From the NCBI RefSeq assembly GCF_025567095.1, contig NZ_JAOQJH010000006.1: DNA of 64,000 nt, one strand, 5' to 3'. Position 1 is the stretch's first letter. Every line of letters begins with the position of its first letter. Made by a program: the position numbers and the translations under genes. The notes below the pieces were generated by a model. The model had not been told where the DNA came from. It searched no databases and saw nothing but the letters and a program-made list of their open reading frames with translations. The DNA comes from Anthropogastromicrobium aceti (GTDB lineage: Bacteria; Bacillota; Clostridia; Lachnospirales; Lachnospiraceae). Shown here in pieces: positions 43,673 through 52,289 of the stretch.

Positions 43673-44681
43673 AAAAAGAAAATGGAATACAAGGCGCAGT
43701 CTTGCGGCAGGGGTGATAACCCTTGTCGCATGTGCTGTTTCTTTGGGAATGGGGCGTTATGCAATTGCACCATATGATGTGCTTCGTGCCATTTGTGATT
43801 TGTTTACTGGTTCTGATACAGTGAGCGATACTATGCGTCATGTGGTTTGCTTTGTGCGTGTACCACGTATATTTGGTGCTCTTTTGTGCGGAGCAGGTCT
43901 TGCGGCAGCAGGAGCAGGGTTTCAGGCAGTATTTGCCAATCCACTTGCTACACCTGATACGCTTGGCGTTGGAAATGCAGCATCATTTGGTGCGGTGGCA
44001 GCCATTTTAATGGGAGCTGGGAGGACAGGAATACAAAGCAGTGCACTTTTTTGCGGACTATTTTCTGTATGTCTTGTTTATTTATTTGCAGGAACTGGCG
44101 GTGAGAACAGAACACTTCGTCTTGTGCTTTCTGGTATGATTATTGGTTCATTTTTCTCATCAATGGTATCATTTGCAAAGTATGTGGCAGATCCACAGGA
44201 TGAGCTTCCGTCAATTACATATTGGCTTTTGGGTAGCTTGAAAAATATGAGCTGGCCATTACTTTTATCTGGTGCAGGCTGGATTTTAGCAGGAATTGTG
44301 ATTCTTCTGCTTTTCAGGTGGAAGCTGGATGCATTGATGCTAAGCGAGGAAGAGGTGAAAAGTTTTGGAATATCAGTGCACGGTTTTCGCTTTATGACGG
44401 TGGCAGCTTCATCAGCAATCACAGCAGCAGTCGTCTCTATGTGCGGACAGATTGGCTGGATTGGTCTTTTGATTCCACATTTTTGCCGAATGATTTATGG
44501 CGGAAGCAACAAAGACGTAATTCCGTCTTCGATAGTATATGGTGCATTGTTTTTACTTATTACGGACACGGCATCGCGCTGTATTACAGCATCAGAAATT
44601 CCGGCAGCGATCCTTACAAGTTTGATTGGAGCGCCACTTTTTTTAATTCTGCTTGCTAAAAATGGAGGGCTTCGCGGATGA
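43656..44681 (+). CDS. FecCD-type ABC permease
   Basis: About 341 residues with nine or ten membrane helices. Family marks: PRIFGALLCGAGLAAAGAGFQAVFANPLATPDTLGV near the N-terminus and CGQIGWIGLLIPHFCRMIYG, the coupling-helix region, near residue 265. It probably acts as a homodimer since there is no second permease gene. The start is uncertain (43650 or 43656, with no clear ribosome binding site) and overlaps the SBP gene by about 20 bases, suggesting coupling. ATGA overlap with the ATPase follows. Confidence 0.9.
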   Translation: MESANKKRKWNTRRSLAAGVITLVACAVSLGMGRYAIAPYDVLRAICDLFTGSDTVSDTMRHVVCFVRVPRIFGALLCGAGLAAAGAGFQAVFANPLATPDTLGVGNAASFGAVAAILMGAGRTGIQSSALFCGLFSVCLVYLFAGTGGENRTLRLVLSGMIIGSFFSSMVSFAKYVADPQDELPSITYWLLGSLKNMSWPLLLSGAGWILAGIVILLLFRWKLDALMLSEEEVKSFGISVHGFRFMTVAASSAITAAVVSMCGQIGWIGLLIPHFCRMIYGGSNKDVIPSSIVYGALFLLITDTASRCITASEIPAAILTSLIGAPLFLILLAKNGGLRG

Positions 44682-45475
44682 AGTTAGAGGTAAAAGATGC
44701 TTCAATTGGCTACAAAAAACAAGTGTTGTCATCAAATATAAATATGGCGAGTGAGCCGGGAATGGTTACAGCTATTCTCGGACAAAATGGCTGCGGTAAA
44801 ACAACATTTGTAAAGAGTCTGATGAAGCTTATACCATGGTGCGGCGGAGGCGCATTTTTAGATGGTGTTGATATGAGAAATATTAAAGACAGACAGCTGT
44901 GGAGAAAAATGGCATATGTGCCTCAAAAATCGACAAGTGTGCCATATTCTGTGTTAGATATGGTGCTTATTGGACGCAATCCATACAAATCACTTTTTGC
45001 GCAGCCAGATAGTAATGATAGAAAAATGGCAGAGGCAGCATTAGAGCGTGTTGGAATGCTTGGATTTTCTGAATACTCGTATGATAAACTTAGTGCAGGA
45101 CAGCAGCAGCTTGTAAAGCTTGCGCGTGCACTTGTCGCATCGCCATCACTTTTAATTATGGATGAGCCTGAGAGTGGACTTGATTTACGTCACACAGCAC
45201 AGTTAATGCAGCTGATAAAGGAATTATGCAAGACAGACAATAAACAGGTTTTATTTATCACGCACAGACCAGAGCATGCGCTTATGATAGCAGATAAGAC
45301 ACTTTTATTTTTGCCAGATAATGAGCTTTTACATACTTCTTTTGTTTTGTGGGGAGATACGAAAAATATTTTGTGTCAGGAAAATTTAGAACAAGCTTAT
45401 GGGATATCGTTTGCTATTGGAGAATACGGTAGAAAGGAGAACATATGCCAAGAAAAAAGACAGCCGTATTTGTGA
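44678..45475 (+). CDS. FecE/BtuD-type ABC ATPase
   Basis: A 265-residue ATP-binding subunit. Walker A GQNGCGKTT, Q-loop YVPQKS, signature LSAGQQQL, Walker B LLIMDEPESGLD, switch ITHRPEH. The signature differs slightly from LSGGQ, as it does in this family. It powers the permease upstream. Its last 31 bases overlap the next gene. Confidence 0.92.
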   Translation: MKLEVKDASIGYKKQVLSSNINMASEPGMVTAILGQNGCGKTTFVKSLMKLIPWCGGGAFLDGVDMRNIKDRQLWRKMAYVPQKSTSVPYSVLDMVLIGRNPYKSLFAQPDSNDRKMAEAALERVGMLGFSEYSYDKLSAGQQQLVKLARALVASPSLLIMDEPESGLDLRHTAQLMQLIKELCKTDNKQVLFITHRPEHALMIADKTLLFLPDNELLHTSFVLWGDTKNILCQENLEQAYGISFAIGEYGRKENICQEKRQPYL

Positions 45476-46200
45476 CTGTGATCACAGCACTTCTTGTTGT
45501 AATGGTGCTGTCAGTTGCAATGAGCGTGCATCACTATGAGAAAACTGTTTTAATTACGCTGGATGCTGCAGGTGAACAGGCAGCAGAAAATGAGACTGGA
45601 TTAGCAGAGATTCGACGACAGCTAGAGGCTGATAAGGCAGATGCTTCAACGGGAACCATGTTTTGGAATGGTTCTGTTTGTGTTACAAAGTATCGCGCCT
45701 GGGGCGGCAGAACGACAACATATTATGTATGCCCTTATTTAAGTGCAGTATCGACAGAAACAATAGGTGATACACCAAAGGAGTGGACAGTTTCGCTTTC
45801 ATTTGCCATGTGTGCAACACAGGGAGAGGAACTTGTTAATTTTAATAAAAAATTTGCTGTGCGAGATATCGAATTAAATTGCCGTGCAGGAAAGGATGCA
45901 GCAATCTTGTCAGCGGCATATAATGATATGGATATGACAGATATTAATGGAGATCTTCTTTCGTATACATTCCGTGATAAGGAAGAACTGACAACTGATA
46001 CAAGTGTTTATGCGAAGCTGATGATGGTATCAAAAAAATCGCTGAATCAAATTGAGGCGGAAGCTAAGGAAGGAACAGATGAGAAAGATAGTGTTATGGT
46101 AAACTGGGCATTTCGTCTTGAGGAAGATGGCCGCCTAGTCAATAATTTTGATGGCGTTCAGGTGGAAATTCCGTATACAATGGAGGAAACAAATGATTGA
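45445..46200 (+). CDS. Uncharacterised membrane-anchored protein in the iron-type ABC operon
   Basis: A 251-residue protein with one N-terminal membrane segment (AVFVTVITALLVVMVLSVAM) after a basic start, so mostly outside the membrane. The outer part has a WGGRTTTYYVCPYLSAVS block, several cysteines and a Asp-rich MDMTDINGDLLSYTF stretch. I recognise no family or cofactor motif. It begins inside the ATPase gene (RBS GAAAGGAG) and overlaps the next gene, so it is a member of the operon. Possible helper in uptake; this is inference. Confidence 0.7.
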   Translation: MPRKKTAVFVTVITALLVVMVLSVAMSVHHYEKTVLITLDAAGEQAAENETGLAEIRRQLEADKADASTGTMFWNGSVCVTKYRAWGGRTTTYYVCPYLSAVSTETIGDTPKEWTVSLSFAMCATQGEELVNFNKKFAVRDIELNCRAGKDAAILSAAYNDMDMTDINGDLLSYTFRDKEELTTDTSVYAKLMMVSKKSLNQIEAEAKEGTDEKDSVMVNWAFRLEEDGRLVNNFDGVQVEIPYTMEETND

Positions 46201-46579
46201 TCATGGAACATTACTGTCTATTCCGTTTTTGAAAAAGAGCCGTTTTACCGGATCAGACAGAGGAATGCGCTACAGCATCTATAAAGTAGAAGAAACGCGT
46301 GTAATACCAAACGAGGATGCTTCAAACGATGCATCTGAGGAAGCACCAAAGGAAGAAAAAGTAACGCTTCTCGAGGCAGCCGCCTGTCCAGGACCATTTT
46401 CCGTAGATTTTACAAAGCCAGAGCTGTTTACAAAAAAGCGTTTTTCATTTGATGATGAAGGACGTGCAGCCGCAGTTGACTGGCTCAATGAGCTCTACGA
46501 AGAAAAGCGCGAGTTCTTTGAGGATGTTTATAATCATCCGGATAAATATTATAAAGAGCATCATAAAACGGACGAATAA
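46193..46579 (+). CDS. Small uncharacterised cytoplasmic protein in the iron-type ABC operon
   Basis: A 128-residue acidic protein with no membrane segment. Conserved-looking blocks are IPFLKKSRFTGSDRGMRYSIYKVEE, AAACPGPFSVDFTKPELF and FDDEGRAAAVDWLNELYEE. The start at 46193 follows GGAGGAAAC and lies in the end of the preceding gene (ATGATTGA), an eight-base overlap. It resembles hypothetical proteins I associate with clostridial metal-uptake operons, but I cannot name a family. Function unknown. Confidence 0.7.
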   Translation: MIDHGTLLSIPFLKKSRFTGSDRGMRYSIYKVEETRVIPNEDASNDASEEAPKEEKVTLLEAAACPGPFSVDFTKPELFTKKRFSFDDEGRAAAVDWLNELYEEKREFFEDVYNHPDKYYKEHHKTDE

Positions 46580-46599
46580 AAGGTTTGTATGGCAAGACA

Positions 46600-46627
46600 C
46601 TTGCATATTTATCAAAATGTGGTATGA
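46600..46627 (+). promoter_or_regulatory. Promoter of ddl
   Basis: TTGCAT (46600-46605), 16 bases, TATGAT (46622-46627). Confidence 0.55.
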
Positions 46628-46685
46628 TAGCAAAGGCAAACATTGCAGCTTTTGTTGTTAAGAATTGCAAAGAAAGGGAAAAATT

Positions 46686-47735
46686 ATGAGCAAGCAGAAT
46701 CTGGCGGTTATTTTTGGAGGACAGTCCTCTGAGCATGAGATTTCATGTATGTCCGCATCTAATATTATTCAGTGCATTGATGCACAGCGTTACAATATCA
46801 TTTTAGTAGGAATTACAAAGGAAGGTCATTGGGTAGAGGCCGCTGATCTTAATGCAGTTCAGGATGGATCCTGGAGACAGTCAAAGACAAGTATTGTATT
46901 GTCACCAGATGCAACTAGAAAAGGCCTTTACCGTATGAGCGAGGACGAAAAGGCACAGTTTGTTCATCTTGATGTGATTTTCCCAGTACTGCATGGTTTA
47001 TACGGAGAGGACGGAACCGTTCAGGGTTTATTTAAGCTGTCTGGTATTCCGTTTGTTGGCTGCGGTATTTTCGCATCTGCTGCCGGCATGGATAAGCTGT
47101 ATACAAAGGTGATTGTCGACACACTCGGCATCCGTCAGGCAAAATATGTTCCGGTTTACAAGGAAGAACTGCCACAGATGGATGAGATAGTTGCAAGAGT
47201 TGAGAACAAGTTAGACTACCCGGTATTTGTTAAGCCGTCAAGAGCAGGCTCCTCTAAGGGTGTAAATAAGGCAGCAAACAGAGAGCAGCTTAAGAGTGCG
47301 CTGATCGAGGCAGCTGACAACGACAGAAAGATTCTCGTAGAGGAGACCATCATTGGCCGTGAGGTTGAGTGTGCAGTTCTCGGAAATCTTGATGTAAAGG
47401 CATCTGGTGTTGGTGAGATTCTTTCAGCAGATGAGTTCTACGATTTTGATGCAAAGTATTACAATTCCGAGTCTAAAACACTTGTTGATCCGCCGATGCC
47501 AGAAAATATGCGTGAGCAGATTCGTGAGGATGCTGTAAAAATCTTTATGGCACTTGATGGAAGAGGACTTTCAAGAGTTGATTTCTTCTTAACTGAGAGC
47601 GGTGTTGTGTTTAACGAAATCAATACCCTTCCTGGATTTACAGCAATTAGTATGTATCCGATGCTTTGGGAAGCACAGGGCATCCCGAAGAAAGAACTTG
47701 TTCAGAAGCTGATTGATCTTGCATTCGAGCGCTGA
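46686..47735 (+). CDS. ddl: D-alanine--D-alanine ligase
   Basis: A 349-residue ATP-grasp ligase that makes the D-Ala-D-Ala dipeptide for peptidoglycan. Motifs: GGQSSEHEISCMSA at the N-terminus, PVLHGLYGEDGTVQG, KPSRAGSSKGV of the ATP-grasp loop, and NEINTLPGFT at the C-terminal metal site. The omega-loop has the KYYNSESK form found in D-Ala-D-Ala rather than D-lactate ligases. Start 46686 follows AAAGGG. Confidence 0.94.
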   Translation: MSKQNLAVIFGGQSSEHEISCMSASNIIQCIDAQRYNIILVGITKEGHWVEAADLNAVQDGSWRQSKTSIVLSPDATRKGLYRMSEDEKAQFVHLDVIFPVLHGLYGEDGTVQGLFKLSGIPFVGCGIFASAAGMDKLYTKVIVDTLGIRQAKYVPVYKEELPQMDEIVARVENKLDYPVFVKPSRAGSSKGVNKAANREQLKSALIEAADNDRKILVEETIIGREVECAVLGNLDVKASGVGEILSADEFYDFDAKYYNSESKTLVDPPMPENMREQIREDAVKIFMALDGRGLSRVDFFLTESGVVFNEINTLPGFTAISMYPMLWEAQGIPKKELVQKLIDLAFER

Positions 47736-47783
47736 TTATAGTTGTGCAGGCAGGGTCTATATATAGAAAGGCAAGTGAAAAAC

Positions 47784-48209
47784 ATGACAAAGGACGTACT
47801 TGTAACGGTGCGCGGACTTCAGATGACACCGGACGGAGACGACACTATCGAAGTGACAACGACTGGAAAGTATTATGAAAAGGATGGAAAACGCTATCTT
47901 TTCTATGATGAAATTGGCGATGATACTAACCTAATTGTAAAAAATTCGATCCAGATTACAGAAGAACATGTATCTGTCAGCAAAAAAGGACTGATCAATG
48001 CGCAGATGAATTTCGAGAAGGAAAACAAGCTTGTCAGTGTATATGAGACGCCTTATGGACAGATGGAGATGGGTGTGTATACGACTGGCATCTGTCTTGA
48101 TGAACGCGATGATTTTTTAGAACTGAAGCTTGAATACTTGTTGGAGATAAACAATCAGCATGTCAGTGATAGTGAAATTTTGCTTCAGATTCGCCCACAG
48201 CAAAACTGA
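47784..48209 (+). CDS. DUF1934 beta-barrel protein
   Basis: A 141-residue cytoplasmic protein of the DUF1934/YwiB family, a calycin-like small beta-barrel of unknown function. Landmarks: MTKDVLVTVRGLQ, TTGKYYEKDGKRYLFYDE, and a terminal ISDSEILLQIRP-like strand. It follows ddl by about 48 bases (RBS AAAGG, start 47784) and is commonly near cell wall or argS genes in Firmicutes. Confidence 0.82.
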   Translation: MTKDVLVTVRGLQMTPDGDDTIEVTTTGKYYEKDGKRYLFYDEIGDDTNLIVKNSIQITEEHVSVSKKGLINAQMNFEKENKLVSVYETPYGQMEMGVYTTGICLDERDDFLELKLEYLLEINNQHVSDSEILLQIRPQQN

Positions 48210-48227
48210 TCAGAAGATAGTAAAATA

Positions 48228-48262
48228 AAAAGCCATGTATCAATGCGATACACGGCTTTTTG
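48228..48262. terminator. Terminator after the DUF1934 gene
   Basis: AAAGCCATGTATC pairs with GATACACGGCTTT, one mismatch, T run on the right and A run on the left. It probably serves both this gene and the converging gene. Confidence 0.8.
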
Positions 48263-48271
48263 TTTGCTGCT

Positions 48272-48769
48272 TTATTTGTTTTTCTTTCCCTTAGACTCTG
48301 TTTTCTCAGCAGTTGTATTCTTTGCGCTCTTATCTTTTTTGAAGCGTGCAAAGAAACCCTTCTTCTTCGGCGGTGCCGGGATTGCTCCGCCGCGTACACT
48401 CTTAATTTCGGTGATGTAAATACCGCTGACAACAGCCTTGACTTCTTTCTTTACCGGAAGGATTTCATACACCTTCGGGTCAGCAATCAGAGTCATGATT
48501 CTAGGACCAACCTTTGCTTTTACAAAAGGCATCTTCATGCGGCGCATGTACTTTGGAGTCTGCTGCAAAACCATATCCGGAAGATTTGCATCCTTAAGTT
48601 TCATTTTCTTTTTGTCGATAATTAACATGGATAGCGTTTGTTTCATCGCATCCATCTGCTCTTGAGAAACGGCCTGTTTTCTCTGCATTTTGGAGCCTAC
48701 AAAATAAAGCACTACCAAAAGCACAAGAATTACGGCAAGAATAATGAGCAAAATTTGCCACCAAGTCAT
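48272..48769 (-). CDS. Uncharacterised single-pass membrane protein
   Basis: A 165-residue protein: one N-terminal membrane helix (ILLIILAVILVLLVVLYFVG), a basic stop-transfer, a domain of about 90 residues (MSMLIIDKKKMKLKDANLPD-like, IMTLIADPKVYEILPVKKEVKAVVSGIYI) and a Lys-rich C-terminus. The topology suggests a cytoplasmic body. I do not recognise the family; it looks like hypothetical proteins common in Lachnospiraceae. RBS AGGAGG 10 bases upstream on the minus strand. Confidence 0.7.
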   Translation of the reverse strand: MTWWQILLIILAVILVLLVVLYFVGSKMQRKQAVSQEQMDAMKQTLSMLIIDKKKMKLKDANLPDMVLQQTPKYMRRMKMPFVKAKVGPRIMTLIADPKVYEILPVKKEVKAVVSGIYITEIKSVRGGAIPAPPKKKGFFARFKKDKSAKNTTAEKTESKGKKNK

Positions 48770-48870
48770 TTGGCTTCCTCCTATCTGTCGTTCTGCCTTC
48801 TGCAGAACATTATCAGAAATATTATAACATCTTAATAAATAGGTTGCAACACAAATTTGTCTTGAAATAA

Positions 48871-48900
48871 GTCATATTGAAAGAAAACGCAGAATAAAAT
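48871..48900 (+). promoter_or_regulatory. Sigma-E-like promoter of spoIID
   Basis: GTCATATT at 48871-48878 and AATAAAAT at 48893-48900 with a 14-base spacer match the sigma-E pattern (GTCATATT, 13-15 bases, CATACAAT) at 8 of 8 and 6 of 8 positions. SpoIID is a sigma-E gene in Bacillus. Confidence 0.65.
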
Positions 48901-48940
48901 AGATGGGGAAATAGATTTGCTTAGGAAAGGCGGTGCTATA

Positions 48941-49858
48941 ATGAAGGGAAAGATCGTGACATTAGTATTATTATTTTTGGCATCGCTTTTGTTTCCATAT
49001 ACTATGACGATTCTTTGTTTTGATACTGGTCTTATGTCTTATCAGCCAGAAGATTTGTATAGCGTGGTTCTTGAAAATGAAAAAACAGTTTCAGCAGAAC
49101 AGTATCTTGTTGGCATTTTAGCGCAGGAGATAGATCCTTCAATGGAGCAGGAAACATTGAAGGCACAGGCTATTTTAGCAAGAACGTGGCTGTATCGTGC
49201 TATGGGGACAAAAACTTCTGTCTCAGAGAGTGAGCTTGCCATACATGCGATGACACTCTCACAGATGAAATCTGTTTGGGGCGAAGATGAATATTTGTAT
49301 TATGAAAAACTATATGCAGCAGTGGTGGAGACGGCCGGGAAGTGTCTTTATTATGGCAATGAGCTTGCGGCACCGCTTTTTCATAAGATTAGCGCCGGGA
49401 TGACGCGCTATGACCAGACAGGAGATTGTCCGTATCTTGTTGGTGTCGATTGTGTGTATGATGCTGAATCACCGGGATATCAGACAGTAAAACAATTTAC
49501 AAAAGAAGAATTTGCAGGTAAGCTTAACCAAATTGATAAAGCCAGACAGCTTTCAGCTCCAGTGAATGCAGCGGATGTGACGCTGACACTTGATGCACAG
49601 GGTTATGTTATGAATTTACAGGTGTCAGAGATTAGTTTTTCAGCAGAGGAAGCAGCGTTGGCACTAGGTATTCCGTCACTTTGGTTTCGACTTGAAGATT
49701 ACGCAGATACGATTAGAGTAATCGCAAAGGGTATTGGACATGGATATGGAATGAGTCAGTATGGAGCAGACAGGTATGCAGGGGAGGGACGAGATTATAA
49801 ATGGATTTTACAGCATTATTTTCAGGGATGTGAGGTAAAGGACAGTTCCGGCAGATAA
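48941..49858 (+). CDS. spoIID: Stage II sporulation protein D (SpoIID/LytB)
   Basis: A 305-residue membrane-anchored lytic transglycosylase made in the mother cell during engulfment. One N-terminal membrane helix, then the SpoIID domain: EQYLVGILAQEIDPSMEQETLKAQAILARTW with the catalytic glutamate, SAGMTR, CPYLVGVDC and the C-terminal GHGYGMSQYGAD. The start at 48941 follows GGAAAGGCGG. Followed by the spoIIQ-like gene, the conserved arrangement in spore formers. Confidence 0.93.
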   Translation: MKGKIVTLVLLFLASLLFPYTMTILCFDTGLMSYQPEDLYSVVLENEKTVSAEQYLVGILAQEIDPSMEQETLKAQAILARTWLYRAMGTKTSVSESELAIHAMTLSQMKSVWGEDEYLYYEKLYAAVVETAGKCLYYGNELAAPLFHKISAGMTRYDQTGDCPYLVGVDCVYDAESPGYQTVKQFTKEEFAGKLNQIDKARQLSAPVNAADVTLTLDAQGYVMNLQVSEISFSAEEAALALGIPSLWFRLEDYADTIRVIAKGIGHGYGMSQYGADRYAGEGRDYKWILQHYFQGCEVKDSSGR

Positions 49859-49885
49859 AAGCTTTAAATATTTCTTTGTTTCTTC

Positions 49886-49914
49886 GTATAACCGCACAAA
49901 TATTGGCAAGAATA
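49886..49914 (+). promoter_or_regulatory. Sigma-F/G-like promoter of the spoIIQ-like gene
   Basis: GTATA at 49886-49890, 14 bases, GGCAAGAATA at 49905-49914; the latter fits GGNRANAHTR at every position. SpoIIQ is a forespore sigma-F gene. Confidence 0.65.
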
Positions 49915-49994
49915 GGACTAAAGGGAGCAGGAGAAAGTTCCTGATCGCCTAATATACATTGTGCAGTTGTAATCGCACAGAAATGGAGATCATT

Positions 49995-50831
49995 ATGAGA
50001 AAGTGGTATGCGTTTTTATCGGGGAAGAAGATGCTTGGCATTGGACTTGGCGCAGTCGTAGCACTTACTGCACTTTTGGCAGTGAATTTTTATCGTGAGC
50101 AAAATGACAGGTATGTGACAACAAATGGGAGTGAAGCGCTGACACAAGCAGAACAGGCTAATAAAACACAATCAGATGGGATGCCGTCTGAGGCAAATCA
50201 GGTGGCAGAGGAGATGAACCATGAGCTTCCAGTTGGAAGTGAAGTTGGCGAGCAGCAGCTCGCAGAGCAGTCAGGGGAAAGTGAGGAGCTTGCCGCAAAT
50301 GATGCGTCTGGACAGAATGCAAATCAGGACAGTATCCAGAATACAGAACAGGCAGCATCAGATGAAGTGGCAGAGGTTGCAGGTCAGACAAGCCTTGTAT
50401 CAATGAATTTAAATTTTGACTCATCAAAGAAGCTTCAGTGGCCAGTTGCAGGAAGAGAGCTTATCAAGTCTTTCTCAATGGACGGACTTGTATATTATCC
50501 AACATTAGAGGAATATAAGGTGTGCCCGGCAATTATGGTACAGGCAAAACCAGGTGATGCCGTTTTAGCGCCGGCAGACGGCGTTATCTCAAAAATCGCA
50601 GCAAATGAGGAGATTGGAACATATCTTTGCGTAACGCTTGGCGATGAATATCAGGCGATTATCGGAAATATGGACAATGTTTCAGTGGCAGAAGGTGATT
50701 ATGTATTAAAGGGAACTGTGCTTGGCGGACTGGCAGAGCCGACTAAATATTATGTCACAGAAGGACCTAATTTATATTTTGAACTGCAAAAAAATGGAGA
50801 GCCGGTTGATCCGCTTGATTATCTTGAGTGA
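49995..50831 (+). CDS. spoIIQ: SpoIIQ-like M23 (LytM) domain protein, likely inactive
   Basis: A 278-residue single-pass membrane protein with a Gln/Glu/Ser-rich linker (residues about 45-140) and a C-terminal LytM domain (KPGDAVLAPADGVISKIAANEE to NGEPVDPLDYL). The zinc-binding HLHFE is NLYFE and the internal H is missing (QAIIGNM), so no metalloendopeptidase activity is expected. This is the situation in Bacillus SpoIIQ, which acts as an inner half of the SpoIIQ-SpoIIIAH channel. Start 49995 follows TGGAG. Its position after spoIID and its promoter type support the assignment. Confidence 0.82.
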   Translation: MRKWYAFLSGKKMLGIGLGAVVALTALLAVNFYREQNDRYVTTNGSEALTQAEQANKTQSDGMPSEANQVAEEMNHELPVGSEVGEQQLAEQSGESEELAANDASGQNANQDSIQNTEQAASDEVAEVAGQTSLVSMNLNFDSSKKLQWPVAGRELIKSFSMDGLVYYPTLEEYKVCPAIMVQAKPGDAVLAPADGVISKIAANEEIGTYLCVTLGDEYQAIIGNMDNVSVAEGDYVLKGTVLGGLAEPTKYYVTEGPNLYFELQKNGEPVDPLDYLE

Positions 50832-50923
50832 CAGAACTTTGATACCAGATTGCAGGCAAGCTTGTACCGATTTTGGCTTTATGCCATTTTAACCCAGGTA
50901 TCTTCAAAAATAAATCATGAAAA

Positions 50924-50951
50924 AACGCGCAGGACCTAAATTCTGCGCGTT
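50924..50951 (-). terminator. Terminator of the CYTH gene
   Basis: AACGCGCAG (50924-50932) pairs perfectly with CTGCGCGTT (50943-50951); in the minus direction it ends in a run of T. Confidence 0.85.
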
Positions 50952-51005
50952 AAAATTATGGCAGCAATATAAAGCCGCATCTCGATGTTAGATTGTTTCA
51001 TGTAA

Positions 51006-51458
51006 TTACGGCCGAATGCCCTTTGACATGTTGCTGTTGTGGTAGCGCGGATCAAGAGTTACATCCTCGCCAAACCACTTTGGAGGAATAAAGCTTCTGG
51101 CAGCAGATTCATCAGGAAACTCAACCTCAACGAGCAGTACACCGTTTAAAGCACCGTCAAAAATATCTAGCTCGGCAGTCAGATCGTTACCAATCGGGAT
51201 GCGGTAGCGTGTCTTTGAAATTACAGTGCCGTCAGCTTTTACAATAAGATGCTCATAGGCTTCTTTTGTAAGCGGCAGGTTATATTCCGCACGAACCATC
51301 ATGCCAGCGCCTTTGTATGTCATATAATAAGAATCACCGTCTCTTCGCACGCGCACGACAGGGGCAGTACACAGATATCCCTGTTCGATGCGTGTGTGTG
51401 GATATGATTCCAAATTGTCAGGAAGCTTAACTGGGACAAATTTACGTTCAATTTCCAT
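51006..51458 (-). CDS. CYTH domain protein (triphosphate tunnel enzyme family)
   Basis: A 150-residue beta-tunnel protein. The N-terminal MEIERKF is the ExExK metal-binding motif; other family blocks are TRIEQGYLC, VVRVRRDGDSYYMTYK and ELDIFDGALNGVLLVEVEF. CYTH enzymes hydrolyse inorganic or nucleoside triphosphates; this short single-domain type is often an inorganic triphosphatase. RBS GAAAGGTC upstream on the minus strand. It is divergent from the DJ-1 gene. Confidence 0.88.
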   Translation of the reverse strand: MEIERKFVPVKLPDNLESYPHTRIEQGYLCTAPVVRVRRDGDSYYMTYKGAGMMVRAEYNLPLTKEAYEHLIVKADGTVISKTRYRIPIGNDLTAELDIFDGALNGVLLVEVEFPDESAARSFIPPKWFGEDVTLDPRYHNSNMSKGIRP

Positions 51459-51557
51459 AATAAATACCAGACCTTTCTATTGTTTATTGAAGTTCACGAG
51501 AAAAGTTTGCGAACCGTGAACGCCTATAATGATTTTCAAAAATCAGTATATCCCATG

Positions 51558-51586
51558 TTGACAGATTCATCAAGATTTTTTATACT
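51558..51586 (+). promoter_or_regulatory. Promoter of the DJ-1 family gene
   Basis: TTGACA (51558-51563), 17 bases, TATACT (51581-51586). Confidence 0.85.
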
Positions 51587-51617
51587 GAGGTCAAAAAAAG
51601 AAAGGCAGGAAAAAAAT

Positions 51618-52160
51618 ATGGTTTACGCATTTATGGCAGATGGCTGTGAAGAGGTTGAGGCATTAGCAGTGATTGATCTTCTTAGAAGAGCAGGAGAAGA
51701 GGTAGAGCTTGTTTCTATACATAATAAAGATATGACACAGGGCTCTCATGGAATTGGAATTAAAAATGATGTCATGCTAAAAGATATTTTTGTTGATGCA
51801 GCAGATACTTTATTTTTGCCGGGAGGCGGTGTTGGAACTAAGAACTTAAAAGCGTGCGAAGAGCTTTCTAAGCTGCTTGTTTCACACAATGCAAAGGGCG
51901 GACGTATTGCAGCAATCTGTGCAGCACCGAGTGCACTTGGCATTTTAGGCATTTTGGAAGGAAAGAATGCAACATGTTATCCAGGCTTTGAAGACCAGTT
52001 AAAGGGAGCTAAGTTTAAGGCCGTTCCAGTTGTTACCGATGGAAATATTACAACAAGCCGCGGCATGGGTACATCTATATTGCTCGGACTTGAGTTAGTA
52101 AAGCTGCTAAAAGATGAGGAAACATCAAAGAAGCTCGCAGAAGCAATTATGATGCCATAA
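51618..52160 (+). CDS. DJ-1/PfpI/ThiJ family protein
   Basis: A 180-residue cytoplasmic protein of the DJ-1 superfamily. The N-terminal MADGCEEVEALAVIDLLRRAG with the conserved glutamate, the oxyanion GGGVGTKNL and the nucleophile elbow AAICAAPSALG (reactive cysteine) are in place. Bacterial members such as YajL protect against protein damage or act as glyoxalase-like enzymes. Start 51618 follows AAAGGCAGG; the longer frame from 51480 includes the promoter. Confidence 0.9.
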   Translation: MVYAFMADGCEEVEALAVIDLLRRAGEEVELVSIHNKDMTQGSHGIGIKNDVMLKDIFVDAADTLFLPGGGVGTKNLKACEELSKLLVSHNAKGGRIAAICAAPSALGILGILEGKNATCYPGFEDQLKGAKFKAVPVVTDGNITTSRGMGTSILLGLELVKLLKDEETSKKLAEAIMMP

Positions 52161-52167
52161 TTATCGC

Positions 52168-52196
52168 TTGCAATTTTGAGGCTTGTGTTGTATAAT
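52168..52196 (+). promoter_or_regulatory. Promoter of the tig-clpPX-lon-engB cluster
   Basis: TTGCAA (52168-52173), 17 bases, TATAAT (52191-52196), about 90 bases before the tig start. Confidence 0.8.
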
Positions 52197-52289
52197 CGTA
52201 TATTGCAGACATATGACTAAAATAGATAGTAGTTAGATGTGGCAAGCGTCATATGATAAGGACGAAAGTTTTTTTAGGAGGAACCAGTA

